A DNA stretch of 64,000 nucleotides from Spirosoma profusum (GTDB lineage: Bacteria > Bacteroidota > Bacteroidia > Cytophagales > Spirosomataceae). The notes beneath the pieces are model-generated. The model was not told the origin of the DNA. It searched no databases and saw only the letters and a list, made by a program, of their open reading frames with translations. Position numbers and translations under genes: made by a program. Location of the stretch: positions 186,001 through 250,000 of the forward strand of contig NZ_JACWZY010000004.1 in assembly GCF_014699005.1 (NCBI RefSeq), written 5' to 3'. Of this stretch, positions 1 to 9,574 are shown one piece after another (position 1 is the first letter of the stretch; each line of letters starts with the position of its first letter).

Positions 1-770
1 GTCCGGGTCATGGTACAGTGGTCACGACGCCCGACAATCGCTATTTTTATTTGCACCATGCCTACAGTGGTGTCGATTTTACAAATATTGGTCGTCAGGG
101 TTTATTGAGCGAAATGGTCTGGGATGAGAAAGCGCAATGGCCTTCATTTCGATACGGAACCACTGCACCGGCTCAGGCCGAATCTCCTTTGGGAGTCGTT
201 CAGAAAAAGGATGAGGGTATAAGCGTGGATTTCGCCAAAAAGACACCTGAGGTTCGCTGGGTGTGGGATGTAAATTCTCCTAAACCTACCTATAGCGTTA
301 AAGATGGTCAGTTGCAATTGATCAATAACGCTACACAGTCAATTGGTACTTTTCTGGGGCTGGTTCTCCATAAAGGCACCTTCACGTTCTCCGTCGATTT
401 CACCAATACCCAAAGCGATCTGCTGCAAAGTATTTGCGTGTATGGCGATGCCAACAATGCAACGGGATTGGGGGTACGGAAAAACTCGCTGGAACTCTGG
501 CAGGTCAAGGAGGGGGTGAAAAACGTATTGAAAACGCAATCACTACCGGAAAACGTATCGAACGTTACGTTGCAGTTAAACAGTCGCACTGGCAAACTTC
601 TGGATTTCGGCTGGCTTGACAAAGGCGGCAAATTCAACCCAATAATAGAAACATCCATCGAAGGTTCACAACTGCCCCGCTGGGATCGTGCACCACGGCT
701 TGGCATCACGGTGTCTGGGCCTCAGGGAAAGACCGGCCATATTCGTTCTGTTCAACTGGAATACAAGTAG
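1..770 (+). CDS. Glycoside hydrolase family 43-like protein, C-terminal part (5' end outside window)
   Basis: The frame is open from the window edge, so the gene starts upstream and only about 255 C-terminal residues are visible. The first residues read GHG, then YFYLHHAY and RQGLLSEMVWD, which resembles the last blade of the five-bladed propeller of GH43 beta-xylosidases and arabinanases. About 160 residues of beta-rich sequence follow, such as FTFSVDFTN and LGITVSGPQGKTG. They look like the C-terminal concanavalin-like sandwich often fused to GH43. Family assignment is inference from this tail. The catalytic Asp/Asp/Glu residues would lie upstream and cannot be checked. The neighbouring GH105 and pectin-binding-type genes fit plant cell-wall glycan degradation. 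Confidence 0.65.
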   Translation, partial: PGHGTVVTTPDNRYFYLHHAYSGVDFTNIGRQGLLSEMVWDEKAQWPSFRYGTTAPAQAESPLGVVQKKDEGISVDFAKKTPEVRWVWDVNSPKPTYSVKDGQLQLINNATQSIGTFLGLVLHKGTFTFSVDFTNTQSDLLQSICVYGDANNATGLGVRKNSLELWQVKEGVKNVLKTQSLPENVSNVTLQLNSRTGKLLDFGWLDKGGKFNPIIETSIEGSQLPRWDRAPRLGITVSGPQGKTGHIRSVQLEYK

Positions 771-793
771 CGTAGTGTTTTGATTAACGGACA

Positions 794-896
794 AGTATTA
801 TTTGTCATGCTGACGAAGGAAGCATCTTATAAGTATCCTTATTTGAGAAGTAGGAAATCTTAAGATGTTTCCTTCGTCAGCTTGACAAATAATACT
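794..896. repeat. Dispersed palindromic repeat, GTCATGCTGA family (copy 1)
   Basis: Two 36-nt arms (794-829 and 861-896) pair with two mismatches around a 31-nt loop. The arm core is TTGTCATGCTGACGAAGGAA. It fills the gap between the convergent GH43 and GH105 genes and may also act as a bidirectional terminator. The same family recurs at 2500, 14100, 37510, 53353 and 61769. Confidence 0.85.
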
Positions 897-913
897 GATT
901 AAAACGCGTTCAT

Positions 914-2293
914 TTATTTCTTCTGCAAAAGCTGTAGCGAACTGTCGTTGATTTCAAATGCATGTTTTTTGAGCATGTTAATCACCTCAGCGCCAGCCAG
1001 CAACGCCGGACCATACCCGTGAGCCGCATACGGATTAATTGGTCGGTGGTAGTAGAAAGCCGGGTCGAAGCCCATGCCTGTACCTACACAAACGCCTTCA
1101 ACCTGGCCTTTGTCGTTCACTTTGGTAGCGAGGGCATTCCAGCCTAGTACCGTAGCAGGTGCATAGGCCAGCGGGTCGAGCCAGCCTTTATTGATGGCTC
1201 TGGCGAACGAATACACATAAATCGCCGTGGCCGAGGTTTCCAGATACGAATCGTGTTTATCAAGTAGTTGGTGCCAGAATCCAGAACCCGACTGCTGAGC
1301 TGCCAGCCCTTTGGCATGGGAACGTAACATGTCCAGAATGGCTGGTCGGCCGGGGTGATCTTCGGGCAATACGTCGAGAAGTTCAACGGCTGTCAGGATA
1401 CCCCAGCCGTTGGCCCTCGCCCAGTGGAATTCCGGGTGTACGGTCATACCTTCGACCCAGCCGTGCATGTATAATCCTTTTTGCTGGTTGAACATGCGTT
1501 TGGAAAACTGCGTCATCTGTTTCACGGCTTCGTCGTAGTACTTGCGTTCGCCAGTGAGTTTGCCCATCTGCGCCAGCGCCGGTACGCTCATGAACAGATC
1601 ATCGAGCCAGAGCGTATTGGGTTGCGGTCGGTTACGGGCCAACGTACCATCGGAAAAACGAAATTCTTTGTTCTGGATGTAATCGATGTAATGATCGATA
1701 AGTGGACGTAGTTCAGCTTTTACGCCCCCTGCTCTGCTCGCTTTAATCATGGCGGCACACATAGCCCCGGCATCGTCGAGCGCATGGGGCGCCATCACCG
1801 ACCGCATAGGCGTATTGGCATTGGGGTCGGCCTGCACCTGTGCCCGAAAATACGGTACGTGTTCGGCAATGAAACGGAGTCGTTTGTTGGTATAATCGGC
1901 GTAACGGGCATCACCGGTTGCTTCACTAGCCTGTAACATACCCATGTACGTAACGCCCCATTCGTAACTAATCAGCCGAAAATCTCCGGGTTTGAAAATG
2001 GCGTTCGGATTGAACGTAGCACCTGCCGTAATATCTTTTTTCGTCTCTTTGTCAATTAGTTGCGTGGGCGTATTGGCATCCAGATACGTATGGATACGAC
2101 GTAGTACCGCCGTTACGTCGGCAACACTCGGCTGACCATACGGCACAGGATAATCAGGCTTTAGCAAATGAAGGGGTGTTGTCGAATCATTCGTTTTGGC
2201 TGGCTGCGCCTGTGCTAAACTACCCGTTAGTAAACAGACCAGCAGCGCAACGTAACGAATTCGGGAGACAGAGAGACGTAGTAAATTCAACAT
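914..2293 (-). CDS. Glycoside hydrolase family 88/105 (unsaturated rhamnogalacturonyl/glucuronyl hydrolase)
   Basis: A 459-residue exported protein with a signal peptide ending near residue 30 (LLTGSLAQAQ). The (alpha/alpha)6-barrel family is recognised from HALDDAG (about 170-176), WLDDLFM (229-235) and WARANGWG. In characterised GH105/GH88 enzymes the WxDDLFM region carries the general acid/base Asp. These enzymes hydrate and release the terminal unsaturated uronic acid from products of pectate, rhamnogalacturonan or glycosaminoglycan lyases in the periplasm. Length is slightly above the usual 370-400 residues because of the leader and N-terminal extension. It is convergent with the GH43-like gene. 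Substrate cannot be told from sequence alone. Confidence 0.85.
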   Translation of the reverse strand: MLNLLRLSVSRIRYVALLVCLLTGSLAQAQPAKTNDSTTPLHLLKPDYPVPYGQPSVADVTAVLRRIHTYLDANTPTQLIDKETKKDITAGATFNPNAIFKPGDFRLISYEWGVTYMGMLQASEATGDARYADYTNKRLRFIAEHVPYFRAQVQADPNANTPMRSVMAPHALDDAGAMCAAMIKASRAGGVKAELRPLIDHYIDYIQNKEFRFSDGTLARNRPQPNTLWLDDLFMSVPALAQMGKLTGERKYYDEAVKQMTQFSKRMFNQQKGLYMHGWVEGMTVHPEFHWARANGWGILTAVELLDVLPEDHPGRPAILDMLRSHAKGLAAQQSGSGFWHQLLDKHDSYLETSATAIYVYSFARAINKGWLDPLAYAPATVLGWNALATKVNDKGQVEGVCVGTGMGFDPAFYYHRPINPYAAHGYGPALLAGAEVINMLKKHAFEINDSSLQLLQKK

Positions 2294-2468
2294 AATGAAA
2301 TTCTGAAGTTAGGTGAGTTGCTACGTACCGATGCGTCGGGTGTGCTGATCGAAATATATTACGTAGTAAATCTAAAGTTGATACGCTCGGGATTATCCTC
2401 TATCCTGTACCTTCCTGCTCCAATGTTTTTGCCGGTAGCATCATCGTTGTTACCCTTTACCACTTAAC

Positions 2469-2503
2469 AAAAAACCGGCAAAAGTTTTACTCATGCCGGT
2501 TTT
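2469..2503 (-). terminator. Hairpin terminator of the beta-helix gene
   Basis: AAAACCGGCA (arm ending at 2480) pairs with TGCCGGTTTT (2494-2503) across a 13-nt loop. Read on the minus strand the hairpin is followed by a T run, consistent with factor-independent termination downstream of the gene ending at 2629. Confidence 0.6.
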
Positions 2504-2588
2504 GTCATTCTGAGGAACGAAGAATCTTAATGTTTCTTAATTAGAGAGTAGGATGCTTTAGGATTATTCATTCCTCCGAATGACAAAA
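2500..2588. repeat. Palindromic repeat, GTCATGCTGA family (copy 2, diverged)
   Basis: TTTGTCATTCTGAGGAACGA at 2500 is mirrored, with several mismatches, by TTCCTCCGAATGACAAA ending near 2587. It overlaps the preceding terminator arm. This is the most diverged full-length copy in the window. Confidence 0.7.
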
Positions 2589-2628
2589 AGCCCGTTTTTA
2601 ACCTCTTTTTAAAACCTTAAACAAATTT

Positions 2629-5229
2629 TCAGAAAGAAATAGTATTAATGGTACTGCTAGCCGATGTTGTTGGGCTGGATTTTAAAGTTGCGCCCACATT
2701 TGAATAGGTCCCGCCTGTATACAATCCCCATCCAGAAGAATTTCCTACAAAACTGCCACCGGTATAACTTCCGCCAACGTATATTTTATAGGCTGCACCT
2801 TTGGCTAAGCCCGGATTAGAGATATGAAAGTATGCAGAAGAACTTTTAGGCTTAAATGTTCCTAAATCCTTCCCGGAAGCATCTTCGATATGAATCATCG
2901 AAGATGTGGCCACCTGAGCACTCGATTTGATAAACAAACCGACCTGCGCAGAAGCGGTTCCCATCGCTTTGGTCATATTATTACCGGGTTCTGCTCCAAA
3001 TAAAACGCCACCATTAACCAGGAAATTACCGTTAACATCAATGTCTTCATTACCGTTTGAAATGACAATTCCGCCTTTTATAGTGAAATTACCATTACTA
3101 TCTATGGCATCAGAACCGGTAACTATCAATACGCCACCGCTTACAATCAGACTACTATTATCGTTTGATTCCGTACCCCCGGAAACCGTGCCATAAGAGG
3201 TATTAATCCCATCATTTGAAGCCGTTAGGTTCGTTATACCACCATTTATAGTAATGAAGACTGACTCCATCCCTTCATACGATTTCGTTACGTTTATGGT
3301 GCCATCATTTACGGTTATCGACGCGTTGGACTTCAGGCCATCATCGGTTGCAGCGATGTTGAGTTCGCCATTGTTCATGACAAACGCCCCGTCGCTTTTA
3401 AAGCCTTTTGCTTCACTGTTTAGCGTACTGCTATACGTATACGTCGCTCCAGAAGCCGTAATATTGGTTACTCCGCCAGTAACGGTAGCCGTGCCATCAA
3501 CAGTGATACCTTTTCCACCAATTCCGGTGCTGGTGATGGTTAAATTTCCGCCTTTAATGGCTAGATTTTTATCACAATTGATACCCGCCGGAGCCGCAAT
3601 GTCCGTATCGGCCGCTACGTAGTACGCAGCGCCTGAAGTCGAAATCTTTATCGTTCCAGCGTTTAAGGTGAAGTCTCCGGATGTTTTAATTCCTTTTGCC
3701 CCTTTGCCACTTACAGCCAGGGTTATGGCATCGGCGGTACCAATAGTGGTGTAACTTTCACTCTTGAGAGCGTTCCCTTTATCGCCCGTTGTCGTTACGT
3801 TTATTTTTCCGCCTTTGATTAAAAGATAAGGTGTAATTGTGGCGTCCGTGCCTTCGTAGGATGCCGTTATGCCATCATCAACACTATTTACGGTTAGCGT
3901 ACCACCGCTTATGGTGATATAGCCTTCTTCAGCCTCGATTCCGTTGCTGGATGCGGTAATCGTAACGGTTCCGTTATCCATCATGAAATAATCGTTGGCG
4001 TGAATGCCATCTTTTGTTGCCGACTTTACGTTGATCGTTGATTCACTCACGTAGATATAATCGTCGGCCACAATGCCATGCTTGTTATTTCCCGTTACGT
4101 TCAGCGTTCCGGCGCCCATAAAACTGAGTTGGCCTTCACTGAAAAAAGTCCCCTTCTGATCTTCGGAACTTGTGGCATAAGCCGCCCCATCGACCAACGT
4201 ATTGGTGGTGCCACTCACTACGTTAATAGTTCCTTTTTTGCTGGATTGGCTATTGATGGCAGGTCCATTGCTGTTCGTCAGGCTCACTCCTTTCAGAGTA
4301 ATATTATACTTGTATTCGCTGTAAATCTTGAAACTACCTTTTGTGGCTGTTCCCGATAAGGCGTAGACAATTTCTTTACTGGTATTTGTCGATTTTACCG
4401 TTACGTCAGCGCCACTAACGGACACACTTACACCTGCATCCTGAAACGCATTGTTTACGCTAGCCGTTGTTCCTGAGTAAACAATCACAACCGTATCCTT
4501 GGCCGCTGTAGCTGTGCCCGTTCCCGAAGGGGCGATTACTATGGTTACTGTGACGCTTTGACCGCCCAAACTTATATTGAACGTAGCAGTACCCGATGAA
4601 GTTGGCGTTCCAGAAATCGCATAAACTAACGTACTAGCCCCATTAGCGAGTGTTCCGGCTGATACAGTTGCGGTTAGTCCTTCAACTCCTGTTGAGGTAG
4701 CCATTGACATATCGTACGTACCGCCATTTCCGCCTGTGTATGCCAACGTAACAGAACTTGAATAAGCCACGCCGACGGTTCCACTGGCCGGCGTACTCGA
4801 AGCCACTAATGTTGACATACTGGCTTTAGACACAGCTACGGGCAGCGCCAACGTACAGGATTGTCCGCCTAAACTTATTAAAAAACTGGCTGTACCTGCT
4901 GCTGCAGGAGTACCGGTAATGACAAAACTGGCATCGCCATTTCCGCTGGACAAATTCCCTGCCGATAAAGTGGCGGTCAGGCCCGTTACTCCCGATGATG
5001 AAACTGGATTTCCTTCGGCATACGCCATGCCATTTCCGCCCGTATAAGATACTGTGGCTTTAGCGGTGTAAGACGCTCCACTCGTTGCAGATGCCGAAAA
5101 TGTGGCAGAAGAGCAATTCAGGGATGTAATCGTTGGGGTATTCGTTACAATTTCGTCTGTCTTACACGAAAGAGAAATTAAAACAATTGTCAGCAGTATA
5201 CTTAGTACTGAGAGGATTTTACTATTCAT
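2629..5229 (-). CDS. Beta-helix carbohydrate-binding lipoprotein (DUF4353 / Cthe_2159-like)
   Basis: 866 residues. An N-terminal lipobox (LISLSC, Cys about 22) indicates a lipoprotein. Residues about 33-230 hold two tandem domains of about 95 residues, each with a YTGGNG motif, an LTATLSAG/LTATVSAG motif and an ISGTP/ITGTP motif, ending with ISLGGQS. From about 245 onward the protein is a long series of Gly/Asn/Thr-rich rungs such as GTINVVSG, GTVTITASSNGIEAEEG and NDGTINVTKS. These are typical of the DUF4353 family, whose structural representative Cthe_2159 is a right-handed beta-helix that binds polygalacturonate. A role in capturing pectic polymers fits the nearby GH105. No catalytic motif is visible, so binding rather than hydrolysis is inferred. 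Confidence 0.75.
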   Translation of the reverse strand: MNSKILSVLSILLTIVLISLSCKTDEIVTNTPTITSLNCSSATFSASATSGASYTAKATVSYTGGNGMAYAEGNPVSSSGVTGLTATLSAGNLSSGNGDASFVITGTPAAAGTASFLISLGGQSCTLALPVAVSKASMSTLVASSTPASGTVGVAYSSSVTLAYTGGNGGTYDMSMATSTGVEGLTATVSAGTLANGASTLVYAISGTPTSSGTATFNISLGGQSVTVTIVIAPSGTGTATAAKDTVVIVYSGTTASVNNAFQDAGVSVSVSGADVTVKSTNTSKEIVYALSGTATKGSFKIYSEYKYNITLKGVSLTNSNGPAINSQSSKKGTINVVSGTTNTLVDGAAYATSSEDQKGTFFSEGQLSFMGAGTLNVTGNNKHGIVADDYIYVSESTINVKSATKDGIHANDYFMMDNGTVTITASSNGIEAEEGYITISGGTLTVNSVDDGITASYEGTDATITPYLLIKGGKINVTTTGDKGNALKSESYTTIGTADAITLAVSGKGAKGIKTSGDFTLNAGTIKISTSGAAYYVAADTDIAAPAGINCDKNLAIKGGNLTITSTGIGGKGITVDGTATVTGGVTNITASGATYTYSSTLNSEAKGFKSDGAFVMNNGELNIAATDDGLKSNASITVNDGTINVTKSYEGMESVFITINGGITNLTASNDGINTSYGTVSGGTESNDNSSLIVSGGVLIVTGSDAIDSNGNFTIKGGIVISNGNEDIDVNGNFLVNGGVLFGAEPGNNMTKAMGTASAQVGLFIKSSAQVATSSMIHIEDASGKDLGTFKPKSSSAYFHISNPGLAKGAAYKIYVGGSYTGGSFVGNSSGWGLYTGGTYSNVGATLKSSPTTSASSTINTISF

Positions 5230-5362
5230 TCTATAAGTTACAATAGGGTGTCATTTATAGTACGAGAATAGTATATAGAATGTGGCACGAGCCGCCCAAA
5301 AAGAGGTGAATCGGGCGATTTTATCGGTTAATAAGAAATTCACATAAGCCAGAAAAGCAAAA

Positions 5363-5388
5363 AGGCCATCGGGAAATCCCGATGGCCT
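5363..5388 (-). terminator. Rho-independent terminator
   Basis: AGGCCATCGGGA (5363-5374) and TCCCGATGGCCT (5377-5388) form a perfect 12-bp stem with a two-base loop. On the minus strand it is followed by TTTTTGC, just downstream of the collagen-like gene. Confidence 0.8.
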
Positions 5389-5415
5389 GTTAAGTTATGG
5401 TGGGAATGTAGAATC

Positions 5416-6168
5416 TTAATCGGGCAGGTTAAACGCTTGTTTTACCGATGCATAGTTGCTAAAATCAACCGCGCCACTACGTCCGCCCGGCGTGCTTCCG
5501 TTTACGATGACGATACGGTACTGAGGCAATGTTGTAAATAAAGCCCGGAAATCGGCTGCGGTTTTTCCAACAAACTCAGGAACGACTACACCAAGTGAGT
5601 TTGTCGTAAAGGCATGCACCGTAAACCGAAGGTAATTCACACCCAGATAGTCATGCGAGATTTCATAAAGGATGTAATCGTCTTCCAGATTGGTAGTACG
5701 TCCGGGGATTTTTACATGACCCAGTGCATTTTCCTGATGAATCAGCTCCTGTAACGTAATGGTTGAGCCGTTATTCAGCTTCCGGTTCACCTTGAAATAA
5801 ATGTAAACCACTGACTTGTCAAGTATGTCTTTTGTCAACGTAGCATTCGCCGTGGTGTTATCGTTGCCGATATAGAAATCCTTGTTGTCAGGGTTACGGT
5901 AATAACTGCTGCTCAGATCAACCGTTTTCCAGGCTGTATACACTACGTTCGCATTACCCGTTGCACCAGTTGCACCAGCAACCCCACTAGCTCCAGCAGG
6001 GCCAGTAGCTCCGGCAGGGCCCGTTGCCCCAGTTGCTCCTGTCGGACCGGCAGGACCAGCTGGCCCCTGTGGCCCCTCAGGCCCTTTGCAGGAAAAAACA
6101 AGCATCAGCATTCCAGCCACTACACCCAGTGCCGTCTGCGAAAAAAGGGAATTAGGCATTTTCATCAT
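5416..6168 (-). CDS. Collagen-like repeat lipoprotein
   Basis: I start it at the ATG at 6168 (MMKMPNSLF) rather than the upstream TTG at 6204, because this places the leader directly before lipobox LVFSC. After the Cys come 15 uninterrupted Gly-X-Y triplets (GPEGPQGPAGPAGPTG...) with many Pro and Thr, as in bacterial collagen-like triple helices. About 170 residues of mixed alpha/beta sequence follow (YTAWKTVDLSSSYYRN, VYIYFKVNRKL). The C-terminal domain resembles the many Bacteroidota lipoproteins with a short collagen stalk and an unassigned globular head. The head function is unknown. Trimerisation on the cell surface is inferred from the triplets. Confidence 0.75.
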   Translation of the reverse strand: MMKMPNSLFSQTALGVVAGMLMLVFSCKGPEGPQGPAGPAGPTGATGATGPAGATGPAGASGVAGATGATGNANVVYTAWKTVDLSSSYYRNPDNKDFYIGNDNTTANATLTKDILDKSVVYIYFKVNRKLNNGSTITLQELIHQENALGHVKIPGRTTNLEDDYILYEISHDYLGVNYLRFTVHAFTTNSLGVVVPEFVGKTAADFRALFTTLPQYRIVIVNGSTPGGRSGAVDFSNYASVKQAFNLPD

Positions 6169-6332
6169 GTTAAAAATGTTAATACGCCTTATTGAGACGT
6201 CCAACTTATCAATAGGTCATTTTTAACAAGTGAGTTCGGTTACATCTAAGTCAAAATCCCAAAGTTTTAGCAACAATCAAGTTGTTTAATATGTAAAAAA
6301 ATATACCGGATATTAAGTGATGAGCGATAAAC

Positions 6333-6395
6333 GATGAGTGATGATTGGGCTGACACGTCAGCAATAATCTTGCGCCAGCCCACTCATCAATCATC
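6333..6395. repeat. Intergenic hairpin with low-complexity arms
   Basis: GATGAGTGATGATTGGGCTG (6333-6352) pairs with 6376-6395 with two mismatches. The left flank continues the same vocabulary (gatgagcgataaacgatgag). It lies immediately downstream of the small lipoprotein gene and could terminate it. Confidence 0.7.
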
Positions 6396-6409
6396 TTATT
6401 ACTCTTTCA

Positions 6410-6967
6410 CTACTGAATCACAACAGAAAAATCAGTATTCAAATCGTCGGTGCCGGGCGTTTGCGTACCGTTTTTAGCGCCCGGCTGATGCCGAAGGCGT
6501 ACGTTGAGCTTTCCGGTGGCTACGGCATTGGTTTTCAGGTCGAATGTAAGGCCAACCGGGTAAGGGCCAGGCGACGGATTGGTGTCTTTATCAGTAATCG
6601 TAACCGTTAGCAACGTAGCAACCGAAGGCGTGTAAACCAGCAGGTGTTCGTTCTGCTCTGATTTAATTTCGGCACTTACATCGATCGTGGGCGTTTTCGT
6701 TTTGTTAACCAATTGAATAGTGCCCGAATACGTAGTGTTTGCCTTCAGAGTAAGCGTTGCTTTGCTGAAATCAGCGCTGGTGTTCAGATTTTCGATGGTT
6801 GCTGTAACCACTTCGCTGGCGTTGGCTTTGTTAACAAGCTGCAACGTAGCAGTGGTAATCGCTTCGTTGTCATCAGTGGGCGTTACGTTCTGTTCGTCTT
6901 TTTTACAGGCTCCCGCTAATACAGACATAGCTAAAACGGCCCAGAGCGATTGTTTGATGGATTTCAT
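6410..6967 (-). CDS. Small lipoprotein paired with TonB receptor
   Basis: Started at the ATG at 6967 (MKSIKQSLW), which gives a clean lipoprotein leader with lipobox LAGAC; the open frame extends 18 codons further upstream without a leader. The 185-residue product has beta-rich repeats (TTATLQLVNKANASEVV, GTIQLVNKTKTP) and a C-terminal LRHQPGAKNG...DLNTDF segment. I recognise this from Bacteroidota lipoproteins encoded next to TonB-dependent receptors, sometimes named type 1 periplasmic binding fold proteins; their function is not established. It lies 120 nt downstream of the receptor gene with no intervening terminator, so co-transcription is likely. A surface-exposed substrate-capture role is inference. 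Confidence 0.6.
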   Translation of the reverse strand: MKSIKQSLWAVLAMSVLAGACKKDEQNVTPTDDNEAITTATLQLVNKANASEVVTATIENLNTSADFSKATLTLKANTTYSGTIQLVNKTKTPTIDVSAEIKSEQNEHLLVYTPSVATLLTVTITDKDTNPSPGPYPVGLTFDLKTNAVATGKLNVRLRHQPGAKNGTQTPGTDDLNTDFSVVIQ

Positions 6968-7087
6968 AACACTTGGATTATTGATTATGTGAATTAGGAT
7001 TTGCGATGGGCAACGTAGCATCCTACCCCAGCCCTGATTTCAGGGGAGGAATTTTGCATGGAATACTACGTTGATTCCCGGCATAGG

Positions 7088-9499
7088 TCAACTACGCTGG
7101 CTGATTGAAAAAGGGAGTTTTACTTTCAGGCTGATGTTACGTCCCGGTTCATCGGCGAAGTAGCGGAAACGATTGAGGTAATCGCGGTATGCTACGTTCA
7201 TCAGATTCGAGCCGGTAAGAATTACGTTCATGGTTTGTTTTCCGACCTGCGTTGTGAAACCGAACTCAGCCCCTACCAGAAAATAAGCAGGCGGTGGCGG
7301 GGCAAAATCGCCGGTGAAAATGAGCTGACCATTCTCCTGACGAGCCATTACTTCCGGGACTCGTCGTTGCTGTGCTACGTATAAGCCACTTACTGAAACA
7401 TATAGGTTCGATAAACGTGTCTGATTGGTCGTATTCCAATCGTAACGCAGGCTGTTGTCGGAACGATTCGGCGGAATAAAAACGAGGTAATCGTTATCAG
7501 TCTGGTTACGGGCAAAGAGCAATGAATTTTTGGTCGTTATTGTCAGGCGATTGCTTAGTTTATAGGTCAGGCTGGCATCGATACCCCGGAACGTAGCACG
7601 CACCTGCGTATAACTGTAGGCAGGGAAAGCGCCCCGCTGTCGTATCAGCGGAACGGAATCAGGTTTTAGATAGATATAGTTGTGTATGAGGTTATTATAC
7701 GCCCCAATTTCTCCACTGAGCCGTTTTCCAGCATAAGCCAGCACCAGATTGCCGTTATAAGCCTGCTCAGGTTTTAGGTTCGGATTCCCCCGTTCATAAG
7801 CGACCGCACTCTGGTGCAATCCATTCGAATACAAATCGGCTACGTTCGGTGCCCGCCAGGCGGTACTCAGGTTAGCCGTCAACGTTAAGTCATCGCGAAT
7901 TTGATACGCTGCCCCCAACGAGCCATTAACATTTTGCCAGACATGCGTTGTGTTGTAGGGCTGTTTGGTAGCTTCGTCGAGGAAGTACGCCCGTAGCCAT
8001 CGGTAATCGTAGCGAATTCCACCTTCGAGCGTCCAGGGGCCGATGGCGTAGCGTTCGATGGCAAACACACCGGCACCGTAGTTCCGAAAGTTGGGAATTA
8101 GAAACAGATATTGCCGCACATTTCCCTGCGTGATGCCATTGAAACCAGCACTCCCCGACCAGTTTCCATTTCTGGCTGTTTTTATCGTTCGATGCTCCCA
8201 TACCAAATCAGCCGTATGCGTAATCAGTTGCAGGTATAACTCGGGATTGAGCGAGCCGCTGAACGACACAAAATCATACTCCCGTCGCGTATTCTGCTGC
8301 CGCGCAACTGTCGCGGTCAACGTACCACCGCCCTGGGAGTGCCAATACGTTCGCAACTTCAGTAATTCGTGCTGGACATCCTGATACGGGCGTTGGAGAT
8401 CGTATGAAAATTCGGGCTGGCTAAGTGGTTCAGGGCGACCAATGGCGGTATACAAATCGGCTAGACTGCCGACCTGCGCCCCTGTAAACAAGCCCACTTT
8501 TGTATCGACCCGACTATAAAACAATTCGACACCCAGACTCTTGTGCTCGTAGTGAATATCGCCCGATACGTTGTTTTCGTGGTAGCTGGTATTTTCCAGA
8601 AAATAATGGGGCGTCTGAACGTAGCCAGAACGCTTTATGGTTCCCTGAATCCGCCAGCTCAGTCCAGCTAATTTCCGGCCAAAAGCGCCTTCCAGCAGTC
8701 CCGACGTAACGCCCATTCGCCCGTTGGTAGCGCCCACTACGTTCACTTCGCCCTGTATGCCCGGTTCAGAAGGCATAGCCCTGGGTTCAATTAAAATAAC
8801 GCCCCCAATGGCATCGGAGCCAAATCGAATGCTGGCTGCCCCTTTGATAACCGTCAGTCGGGACGCCAGGAACTGATCGACCTGGGGCGCGTGTTCCGTT
8901 CCCCACTGCTGATCTTCCTGCCGAACGCCATTGTTAAGTACAATTATGCGGTTGCTGTAAAGCCCATGAATGACGGGTTTTGAAATACTGGGCCCTGTCT
9001 GAATGGAATACATTCCCGCCAGGGCTTTCAAACTCTCGCCCAGTGATTGCCCGCGCGTCTGGTCCAGCGCCGAGCCTGACAAACTAACCTGGTTCTGAAG
9101 GAGTTGCTGCGCTTCGGAGCGGTGTTCCGTTACGTTGACAGGATTCAGACTAATGCTCTCCGAAGTTAGTGTTACGTTACGTACCGAATCGGCGGGAAGC
9201 TGAATGCGCTGCACGAACGTAGTGAAACTAACGTAACGGTATTCAACGGTGTACCGACCGGGGCACAAGTACGTTAATTGGTACTGTCCAAGTGAGTCGG
9301 TAACGGTACCATGGCCTGTTTCGCGGATGAAAACGGTGGCTCCCGGCAGCGGTAGCTGTTCGACTCCGCTTGTAAGGATGCCTTTCAACGTAGCACCACA
9401 GCCAGGCTGCTGCGCCCTGACCGAGTGGCTTATCAGGATCATGCAGAGTGCTACGTATCGCAATGAATAAATACTCGATAAAAAATAGTGAAAACGCAT
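7088..9499 (-). CDS. TonB-dependent outer-membrane receptor (possibly zinc/metal)
   Basis: Started at the ATG at 9499 (MRFHYFLSS), about 803 residues. After the signal peptide there is a carboxypeptidase-regulatory-like beta-sandwich (GCGATLKGILTSG, LPLPGATVFI, GTVTDSLGQYQL). The plug domain follows (QSLGESLKALAGMYSIQ, KPVIHGLYSNRIIVLNNGV, VIKGAASIRFGSDAIGGVI), then a long C-terminal beta-barrel with alternating aromatic strands. The gene is the first of a probable two-gene operon with the small lipoprotein. A perfect Fur/Zur-like dyad overlaps its predicted promoter, which suggests uptake of a metal or metal complex under limitation; zinc is my preferred guess. The ligand cannot be read from the sequence. 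Confidence 0.85.
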   Translation of the reverse strand: MRFHYFLSSIYSLRYVALCMILISHSVRAQQPGCGATLKGILTSGVEQLPLPGATVFIRETGHGTVTDSLGQYQLTYLCPGRYTVEYRYVSFTTFVQRIQLPADSVRNVTLTSESISLNPVNVTEHRSEAQQLLQNQVSLSGSALDQTRGQSLGESLKALAGMYSIQTGPSISKPVIHGLYSNRIIVLNNGVRQEDQQWGTEHAPQVDQFLASRLTVIKGAASIRFGSDAIGGVILIEPRAMPSEPGIQGEVNVVGATNGRMGVTSGLLEGAFGRKLAGLSWRIQGTIKRSGYVQTPHYFLENTSYHENNVSGDIHYEHKSLGVELFYSRVDTKVGLFTGAQVGSLADLYTAIGRPEPLSQPEFSYDLQRPYQDVQHELLKLRTYWHSQGGGTLTATVARQQNTRREYDFVSFSGSLNPELYLQLITHTADLVWEHRTIKTARNGNWSGSAGFNGITQGNVRQYLFLIPNFRNYGAGVFAIERYAIGPWTLEGGIRYDYRWLRAYFLDEATKQPYNTTHVWQNVNGSLGAAYQIRDDLTLTANLSTAWRAPNVADLYSNGLHQSAVAYERGNPNLKPEQAYNGNLVLAYAGKRLSGEIGAYNNLIHNYIYLKPDSVPLIRQRGAFPAYSYTQVRATFRGIDASLTYKLSNRLTITTKNSLLFARNQTDNDYLVFIPPNRSDNSLRYDWNTTNQTRLSNLYVSVSGLYVAQQRRVPEVMARQENGQLIFTGDFAPPPPAYFLVGAEFGFTTQVGKQTMNVILTGSNLMNVAYRDYLNRFRYFADEPGRNISLKVKLPFSISQRS

Positions 9500-9574
9500 T
9501 TGACGCCAGCAACGCATCTTCTGTAATTGGCGGTTTGATCTAGTCCGGCAAAAGGAGTAGCGAGCTTTCTGGAA

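Larger units (their letters stand above)
2294..2628. other. 335-bp intergenic region
   Basis: Lies between the GH105 start and the beta-helix gene stop. The part near 2294-2460 should hold the GH105 promoter, but I see no clear TAnnTTTG element. The rest carries a terminator hairpin (2469-2503) and one palindromic repeat (2500-2588), annotated separately. No coding signal. Confidence 0.6.
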
